A stretch of DNA of 10,739 nucleotides from Deltaproteobacteria bacterium. Its GTDB lineage: Bacteria > Desulfobacterota > Desulfobacteria > Desulfobacterales > ETH-SRB1. The notes beneath the pieces are model-generated. The model saw nothing but the letters and a program-made list of their open reading frames with translations. It had not been told where the DNA came from and ran no database searches. The position numbers and the translations under genes are program-made. The stretch spans positions 1 to 10,739 of the forward strand of contig JAFDFV010000112.1 in NCBI GenBank assembly GCA_019309665.1. The letters run 5' to 3'. Below, piece by piece: positions 6,324-10,739 of this stretch (the first letter of the stretch is position 1; the number at the start of each line of letters is the position of its first letter).

Positions 6324-7256
6324 ATGAAAACAGCATTTCTTTTTCCCGGGCAGGGTTCACAGTCAGTTGGTATGGGTCTTGATTTTTATCAGGAATTTGA
6401 CTTTGTAAGAGAACTGGTTGATATGGCGGAGGAAATTACCAGGATAAACATTTCGAGGCTCTGTTTCAAGGGCCCCATGGAAGACCTTACCATGACGGTT
6501 AATCTTCAGTCCTCAATAACTGCTGTAAATCTTGCATGTCTTGCAATTTTAGAAAAAGAAGACAGATGGGCGGATATTGCAGCAGGACACAGCCTCGGCG
6601 AATATAGTGCATTAACTGCATCAGGAGTTATTTCAAAAGAGGATACATTAAGGCTTGTATTTAAAAGAGGCGAGCTGATGCACAGGGAATCGACAAAGCA
6701 TCAAGGTGCTATGCATGCAATTATCGGACTTGCCATTGATGAAGTTCAGAGACTCGTTGATGAAGTTCAAAGTGAAGGCGTTGTAGCAGTTGCAAATCAT
6801 AATACTGAACATCAAATCGTTATAACCGGTACCCCGGAGCAGGTTGAAAAAGTTTCGTCTCTTGCGGTTTTGCAGGAGGCAAGGGCAGTTCCTTTAAAAG
6901 TCAGCGGAGCATGGCATAGTGAACTTATAAAAGGGGCGGTGGATGAGTTCAGGGATTTTCTTGATACTGTTTCTTTTAACACGCCGGAAAGAGCAATTAT
7001 CCATAATGTTACCGCCTATTTTGGGGAAAATCCTGATGAGATTAGGCATATTATGGCAAGGCAGTTATGCAGCCCTGTCAGATGGTATGACTCGATGCAA
7101 AGACTGATCGATGAAAAAGTGGAAATATTTGCTGAGGTCGGTCCGGGAAGAGTGCTTACAGGTTTATTAAAAAAGATTCTTCCTGATAATTATCCCTGCC
7201 GCATTTATAATATCAACAGTTTAAAGAATATGGAAAAGTTTCTTAAAGAAACTTGA
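6324..7256 (+). CDS. fabD: Malonyl-CoA:acyl-carrier-protein transacylase
   Basis: Moves malonyl groups from CoA to acyl carrier protein for fatty-acid elongation in the cytoplasm. The 310-residue length is standard. Signature blocks: LFPGQGSQ (6-13), the oxyanion-side loop; the nucleophile elbow GHSLGE (88-93) with Ser90; Arg115 (FKRGELM), which holds the malonyl carboxylate; and catalytic His198 in SGAWHS (194-199). The small ferredoxin-like subdomain lies around 130-195, and the EVGPGRVLTGL block (271-281) closes the fold. The usual GAFHS motif reads GAWHS here, a Phe-to-Trp change next to the catalytic His. ATG 6324 is preferred over the adjacent in-frame TTG 6321; GGAGG at 6310-6314 lies 9 nt upstream. 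No other fab genes are visible nearby, so fabD stands outside a classical fab operon in this window. The upstream hairpin element lies very close to its ribosome site. Confidence 0.96.
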   Translation: MKTAFLFPGQGSQSVGMGLDFYQEFDFVRELVDMAEEITRINISRLCFKGPMEDLTMTVNLQSSITAVNLACLAILEKEDRWADIAAGHSLGEYSALTASGVISKEDTLRLVFKRGELMHRESTKHQGAMHAIIGLAIDEVQRLVDEVQSEGVVAVANHNTEHQIVITGTPEQVEKVSSLAVLQEARAVPLKVSGAWHSELIKGAVDEFRDFLDTVSFNTPERAIIHNVTAYFGENPDEIRHIMARQLCSPVRWYDSMQRLIDEKVEIFAEVGPGRVLTGLLKKILPDNYPCRIYNINSLKNMEKFLKET

Positions 7257-7274
7257 CGGTTTTAAAAATATTCA

Positions 7275-7359
7275 ACCTGTGCTTTAGCCATTAGCGTTTA
7301 GCCGTTAGCATTAAAAGGGAGATGTTGAACAGTTTTATCCAAAAGCTAACCGCACAGGT
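7275..7359 (+). repeat. TTAGC heptamer array enclosed in an inverted repeat, upstream of the DksA-like gene
   Basis: ACCTGTGC (7275-7282) and GCACAGGT (7352-7359) form a perfect 8-bp stem; the flanking ATATT/AATAT and TTAGC/GCTAA words extend it imperfectly. Inside, four exact-phase NTTAGCN heptamers run at 7283-7310 (TTTAGCC, ATTAGCG, TTTAGCC, GTTAGCA), the same word as in the 3488-3570 array. The remaining leader (7360-7463) is very AT-rich with no confident promoter. Confidence 0.65.
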
Positions 7360-7463
7360 CGAAAATATCCATAAAACTTTAATATTTAATCTTTACTTTA
7401 AAATTTAATTATGATAGCCATATTTTTTTTAAATTCTTAATTTTTTATTTTCAAGGGTTTATC

Positions 7464-7826
7464 ATGAAAAAGAAAGATGTTGAATATTTTAGAGAGTTAT
7501 TAACTAATAGTTTGGAAGACCTTTTGAGTAAGGCGGATGATACGGTTTCGGGAATGACTGATCCGAAAGAAAATTTTCCTGATCCAACAGACCGCGCTTC
7601 ACTTGAATCGGACCGCAATTTTATGCTTAGAATTAGGGATAGAGAAAGCAAGCTTATAAAGAAGATTAAGAAAGCCCTTGAGCGCATTGAAAACGGTACG
7701 TTTGGTGTTTGTGATAAATGCGGTGAAGATATTTCTATTAAGAGGCTTAAAGCCAGGCCGGTTACTACCCAATGCATAAAATGTAAAACAAAAGAGGAGG
7801 CTTTAGAAAAAGCTCTTGGATTATAA
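7464..7826 (+). CDS. DksA/TraR-family zinc-finger transcription regulator
   Basis: A 120-residue DksA/TraR protein. These proteins enter the secondary channel of RNA polymerase and modulate initiation, often with ppGpp. The N-terminal half is a predicted coiled coil (about 3-75). Its tip carries DPTDRA (40-45), so the Asp-x-x-Asp-x-Ala pattern needed for DksA activity in E. coli (D71, D74, A76) is preserved. The four-Cys zinc finger is C83-x2-C86 ... C104-x2-C107, with the standard ISIKRLKARP linker. Length is shorter than E. coli DksA (151), and a long N-terminal extension is missing, as in many deltaproteobacterial members. ATG 7464 has AAGGG 6 nt upstream. The last 11 bases overlap the following PHP gene, suggesting coupled translation. 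It is likely a functional DksA homologue, but several paralogues are common, so I do not assign the symbol. Confidence 0.93.
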   Translation: MKKKDVEYFRELLTNSLEDLLSKADDTVSGMTDPKENFPDPTDRASLESDRNFMLRIRDRESKLIKKIKKALERIENGTFGVCDKCGEDISIKRLKARPVTTQCIKCKTKEEALEKALGL

Positions 7827-8697
7827 TAATAATGCAAGCATTGATCTTCATATCCACTCGACTGCATCTGACGGAACTTTTTCTCCAGCCGAAATCCTTG
7901 CCTTAGCCCAGGATCTTAATTTAGCTGCAATAGCTATTACAGATCATGATACCGTAAATGGTTCTAAAGAGGCGCTTGGCATTGGCGTTCCTCCTTCATT
8001 AAAATTTTTAACCGGTGTTGAAATAAGTGCAGCGCCACCCCCATCTTTTCCATATTCAGGAAGTTTCCACATACTGGGATATTCTATCAAAATTGATGAT
8101 CCTCTCTTAAATAAGACTCTTGCCACACTTCAAGAAGCCCGAAAAAACCGAAATCCTGAAATTATTGGTCGTCTTAATAGCATGAGTGTCGCTGTTTCAA
8201 TGGATGAATTATTAAATGAGGTCGGCGATGGTCAGTTGGGGAGGCCGCATATTGCGAGGCTTATGGTAAAAAAAGGTTATGTTGAATCAATTAAAGAGGC
8301 ATTTGATAAATACCTTGGGAAAGGCAAGCCGGCATATGTTGATAAATATCGCATTGACTGTTCCAGTGCAATTGAAGTTATCCTTGGAGCAGGAGGTATC
8401 CCTGTTATAGCGCATCCCTATCTTCTTAATCCAGAGAATATTGAAGATATAGAGGAGCTTGTTATAACTTTAAAAGCAATGGGTCTAAAGGGAATTGAAG
8501 TTTATTATCCGGAACACTCGCCGCATGTTATTTCCAAGTTGGCAGATATGGCGAATAGACACGAATTATTGATGACGGGCGGTACTGACTTCCACGGTTC
8601 TTTGAAGCCGAAAATCAAAATGGGATCAGGGAAGGGGAATTTTTTCGTTCCTTATATATTATATGAAAGGTTGGTATCTTTCAAAACAAGTGCCTAA
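7816..8697 (+). CDS. PHP-domain phosphoesterase (YciV/RnmB/TrpH-like)
   Basis: A 293-residue PHP metallophosphoesterase. Metal-binding motifs in order: DLHIHS (10-15), Asp19, TDHDT (42-46), GVEIS (67-71), FHILGY (84-89), RPHIA (143-147), AHP (199-201) and DFHG (258-261). This is the pattern of the YciV/TrpH group, whose E. coli member (RnmB) is a 5'-3' exonuclease acting on short RNA and whose relatives hydrolyse 3',5'-nucleotide bisphosphates such as pAp. TTG 7816 is the only sensible start: the frame is closed by a stop at 7804, and a nearby ATG (7832) is out of frame. A strong GAGGAGG (7794-7800) lies 15 nt upstream, longer than ideal. The start overlaps dksA-like by 11 bp, implying coupling. 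The last codons and stop fall in the first unit of the repeat element at 8688-8900. The exact substrate is open. Confidence 0.9.
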   Translation: MDYNNNASIDLHIHSTASDGTFSPAEILALAQDLNLAAIAITDHDTVNGSKEALGIGVPPSLKFLTGVEISAAPPPSFPYSGSFHILGYSIKIDDPLLNKTLATLQEARKNRNPEIIGRLNSMSVAVSMDELLNEVGDGQLGRPHIARLMVKKGYVESIKEAFDKYLGKGKPAYVDKYRIDCSSAIEVILGAGGIPVIAHPYLLNPENIEDIEELVITLKAMGLKGIEVYYPEHSPHVISKLADMANRHELLMTGGTDFHGSLKPKIKMGSGKGNFFVPYILYERLVSFKTSA

Positions 8698-8900
8698 AGT
8701 GAGCTAAAGTGCCTAAAATGCCTAAAGTTAAGGTATCCTGCCATTTTATAACTGCCTGCCGGCAGGTGGATTCCTCTATGTCCTCAATGCACTGGCAAGA
8801 GAGTGATTGCAAATCCTTGTAGCTTTGGTTATCAATCAACACGCCGAAGGCGTACCACAACTTTAGGCACTTTAATATACTTTAGGCATTTTAGGCACTT
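8688..8900 (+). repeat. 213-bp element with 42-nt inverted arms of RTGCCTAAA units
   Basis: The left arm (8688-8729) and right arm (8859-8900) are each 42 nt and reverse-complement one another at 31 of 42 positions, with the best match at both ends. Each arm is a small tandem array of a 9-nt word (GTGCCTAAA, GTGCCTAAA, ATGCCTAAA with one divergent 10-nt unit on the left). The 129-bp core contains a perfect 12-bp palindrome CCTGCCGGCAGG (8755-8766) and a GAA-triloop hairpin ACGCC/GGCGT (8841-8853). No real gene is seen in the 217-bp spacer between PHP and rnc. The left arm contains the PHP stop codon. Confidence 0.75.
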
Positions 8901-8914
8901 ATGACTAACCAAAT

Positions 8915-9622
8915 ATGAAACAAATGAATCTTTCTGAATTTGAACAAAAAATTCTGTATAAATTTAATGAGATAAATATCCTTGAAGAGGCACTCAGCCA
9001 CAGTTCCTTTGTTAATGAGCAAGATGATGCAACCATAAAGGATAATGAGCGTTTTGAGTTTCTTGGAGATGCGGTATTAAACCTTGTTGTTGGGCATATT
9101 CTTATGCAGCGTTATCCCGACTTAAATGAGGGTGATCTTTCAAGAATGCGCGCAGGCCTTGTTAATGAGTCTCAGCTCGCAACCATAGCCCGCACAATTG
9201 ATTTGGGTTCTTTTTTAAGGCTCGGCAGGGGAGAAATTCAAACAAATGGCCGCGGAAAAAATTCCATACTGGCTGATACTTTTGAGGCGGTAATAGCCGC
9301 TGTATATATTGATGGCGGTTTTGATGAAGCATTTAAGATGATTGAAAACCATTTTTCCGATTTGCTGAATTCTATTGGTGCCTTGCTGGACAATCACGAT
9401 TATAAGAGCCGGATTCAGGAGTTTGTTCAGGAAAATTATAAAATAACCCCCCAATACAGAGTGCTTCAGGAAAGCGGTCCGGATCACGACAAGACTTTCA
9501 ATGTCCAACTGGATGTGCGCGAAGTAAGAACAGAAGGAATCGGCAAGAGCAAAAAGATGGCGGAGCAGGATGCCGCCAGAAAAGCTCTCGAAATTCTGAA
9601 AGATAAAGGAGTCCATATGTAG
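8915..9622 (+). CDS. rnc: Ribonuclease III
   Basis: Cleaves double-stranded RNA in rRNA and mRNA processing as a homodimer. The 235-residue length is standard. The RNase III signature NERFEFLGD (44-52) provides Glu45, Glu48 and Asp52, and the second acidic pair Asp121 and Glu124 is in ADTFEAVIAA. Together these match the E. coli catalytic set (E38, E41, D45, D114, E117). A double-stranded RNA-binding domain follows at about 162-231, with GPDHDKTF (188-195) and the GIGKSKKMAEQDAARKAL helix (208-225). The start is ATG 8915; ATG 8924 is also in frame, and neither has a good ribosome site because the upstream region is repeat. The stop TAG is inside a perfect palindrome (9619-9646). The downstream radical SAM gene is a common rnc neighbour in other bacteria, such as clostridia. 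Confidence 0.97.
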   Translation: MKQMNLSEFEQKILYKFNEINILEEALSHSSFVNEQDDATIKDNERFEFLGDAVLNLVVGHILMQRYPDLNEGDLSRMRAGLVNESQLATIARTIDLGSFLRLGRGEIQTNGRGKNSILADTFEAVIAAVYIDGGFDEAFKMIENHFSDLLNSIGALLDNHDYKSRIQEFVQENYKITPQYRVLQESGPDHDKTFNVQLDVREVRTEGIGKSKKMAEQDAARKALEILKDKGVHM

Positions 9623-9646
9623 GGGCACGATGCATCGTGCCCCTAC
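9619..9646 (+). repeat. Perfect 28-bp palindrome overlapping the rnc stop codon
   Basis: GTAGGGGCACGATG (9619-9632) is immediately followed by its exact reverse complement. As RNA it would form a 12-bp GC-rich stem with a TGCA loop. The TAG at 9620-9622 ends rnc. There is no T-tract, so it is not a classical terminator; it resembles a dispersed palindromic (REP-like) sequence. A further small hairpin GTGGA/TCCAC (9664-9677) lies in the rest of the spacer. Confidence 0.8.
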
Positions 9647-9721
9647 TGCAAATGCAGCCGTTCGTGGATTTATCCACCTGCCATGCGAGACCTGAGATAT
9701 ATGGAAAGCGCAAAGTAACCA

Positions 9722-9742
9722 ACCGTGAACCGTGAACCTGAC
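9722..9742 (+). repeat. ACCGTGA heptamer repeat over the radical SAM start
   Basis: ACCGTGA occurs twice in exact 7-nt phase (9722-9735), followed by a degenerate unit ACCTGAC (9736-9742). The first unit contains GTG 9725, the most plausible start codon of the downstream gene. Confidence 0.5.
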
Positions 9743-10739
9743 AACCTGAGTAGTTACGAGAAACCTTTTATTGTTCCGGTTTTTTTGCCTAATATAGGGT
9801 GTCCTCATAAATGTGTTTTTTGTAACCAATCTTCTATAACAGGAGTAAAACAAAAAACACCTTCTTGTGAAGAGATTGGGTTACATATAAATCGATTTCT
9901 AAATTATAAAGGGAAGAACAGAAGTTTAGTCCAGATCTCATTTTTTGGCGGTAATTTTCTTGGACTCAAAATTGATTTTATAAAGTCTTTGCTTCATGAA
10001 GCCACAAAATTTGTAATTGAAGGAAGAGTTGACAGCATTAGATTTTCCACACGTCCTGATACTATAGATTACGAAAGACTGGATATTTTAAAGGAATTTC
10101 CTGTCGCCACAGTTGAAATCGGTGTACAGTCTATGGATGATAAGGTGCTTTCATTATCTGAACGCGGGCATACATCTTCAGACACAGAAAAAGCAGTCAG
10201 TATTCTAAAAGAGAGAAATTATGAAATCGGCCTTCAGATGATGATCGGCCTGCCTGGTGATAACGGGGCAGGAGCTTTATATTCAGCAAAGAGGATTGCC
10301 GCACTTTCTCCTGATTTTGTCAGAATATATCCTACCCTGGTGCTTAAAAACACCATTCTGTCCAGATGGTATAAAGAAGGAAAATATACTCCCCTGTCTC
10401 TTGAACAATGCATTACGCTTGTGAAAGATATTTATCTGATATTCAGAGAAAAGAAGATACAGGTAATCCGTATGGGCATCCAGGCATCCGAGCATTTTGA
10501 AAGACAAGCAATAATTTTGGCGGGTCCTTATCACCCGGCCTTTGGACATCTTGTTTATTCGGAAATATTTCTTGATATGGCTTCGTCTCTTATCGAGTCT
10601 GAGGAAATTGGCTGCCGTGATTCAGTGGGAATAAAAGTTCATCCCAGGAGTGTCTCAAAGATGAGGGGAATAAAGAATTTTAATATAAAAACTCTTGAAA
10701 AAAGATTCAACATTAAATCAGTTGAGATTATACCTGATC
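9725..10739 (+). CDS. Elp3-like radical SAM protein (partial, 3' end beyond window)
   Basis: An open frame of 338 codons reaching the window end without a stop. The radical SAM cluster motif is Cys26-x3-Cys30-x2-Cys33 (GCPHKCVFCNQ), preceded by KPFIVPVFLPN. FFGGNF (73-78) stands for the usual GGSF/GGE strand that contacts the SAM amino group. EIGVQSMDD (131-139), MMIGLPGD and the C-terminal AGPYHPAFGHLVYSE stretch (GPYHP at 267-271) place it with the Elp3-like radical SAM proteins that have a specific C-terminal extension but no acetyltransferase domain. The frame is open only from 9719, after a stop at 9716, and has no early ATG, so GTG 9725 is the likely start, lying within a heptamer repeat without a clear ribosome site; TTG 9785 seems too late. 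The substrate of this group is unknown to me. rnc-radical SAM adjacency is seen in other phyla, suggesting a role in RNA biology (inference). Confidence 0.85.
   Translation, partial: MNREPDNLSSYEKPFIVPVFLPNIGCPHKCVFCNQSSITGVKQKTPSCEEIGLHINRFLNYKGKNRSLVQISFFGGNFLGLKIDFIKSLLHEATKFVIEGRVDSIRFSTRPDTIDYERLDILKEFPVATVEIGVQSMDDKVLSLSERGHTSSDTEKAVSILKERNYEIGLQMMIGLPGDNGAGALYSAKRIAALSPDFVRIYPTLVLKNTILSRWYKEGKYTPLSLEQCITLVKDIYLIFREKKIQVIRMGIQASEHFERQAIILAGPYHPAFGHLVYSEIFLDMASSLIESEEIGCRDSVGIKVHPRSVSKMRGIKNFNIKTLEKRFNIKSVEIIPD

Noticed and set aside
7386..7415. TATGAT at 7410-7415 as the -10 box for the DksA-like gene
   Set aside because: The best upstream partner (TTAATC) is a poor -35 and the surrounding leader is so AT-rich that this cannot be separated from chance.
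8778..8822. Short frame in the core of the 8688-8900 element (about 14 codons from ATG 8778)
   Set aside because: Too short, no ribosome site, and it lies within a repeat core with hairpins; there is no evidence of translation.
9619..9646. Palindrome as an intrinsic terminator of rnc
   Set aside because: The GC-rich stem is not followed by a T-tract.
9215..9853. Long reverse-strand open frame opposite rnc and the radical SAM start
   Set aside because: It runs antisense through the conserved RNase III domains and the palindrome, and its product shows no recognisable family; it is a shadow frame.

Overview
The window reads as AT-rich chromosomal DNA from an anaerobic bacterium of the Desulfobacterota/Deltaproteobacteria type. 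This is inferred from gene content and order: C5-pathway hemA, a stand-alone Met8-like siroheme enzyme, a System II cytochrome c assembly protein, and an rnc-linked radical SAM gene. No marker in the window proves the taxon. All credible genes lie on the + strand, and the reverse-strand open frames look like shadows.

Layout. (1) 4-1778: a DHH/DHHA1 phosphoesterase and an RNase Z-like metallo-beta-lactamase hydrolase, joined by an ATGA overlap. (2) 1909-2609: a HEPN/MNT nucleotidyltransferase pair, a small accessory toxin-antitoxin-like module set among housekeeping genes. (3) 2740-6048: a tetrapyrrole block with precorrin-2 dehydrogenase/ferrochelatase, a CcsA/HemX-family membrane protein with the haem-handling WWD motif, and glutamyl-tRNA reductase. 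(4) 6324-7256: fabD (malonyl-CoA:ACP transacylase). (5) 7464-8697: a DksA/TraR-type zinc-finger regulator and a PHP phosphoesterase with overlapping ends. (6) 8915-10739: rnc (RNase III) and an Elp3-like radical SAM gene cut off by the window end.

How the genes fit together. hemA starts tetrapyrrole synthesis, the CysG-N-like enzyme makes sirohydrochlorin/siroheme, and the CcsA-like protein handles haem for c-type cytochromes, so block 3 is one theme. Five other genes (DHH, RNase Z-like, HEPN, PHP, RNase III) are RNA or nucleotide hydrolases or relatives of them, so RNA turnover is a second theme.

The most unusual content is between the genes. Nearly every spacer above 100 bp holds a repeat of a recognisable design. 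Two related 197- and 240-bp elements with nested inverted repeats lie directly upstream of hemA and fabD. Heptamer arrays (NTTAGCY, GTTNNNN, ACCGTGA) occur in several spacers, two of them inside large inverted repeats. A 213-bp element has 42-nt inverted arms built of RTGCCTAAA units. A perfect 28-bp palindrome contains the rnc stop codon. In three places a repeat supplies the stop or probable start codon of the neighbouring gene.
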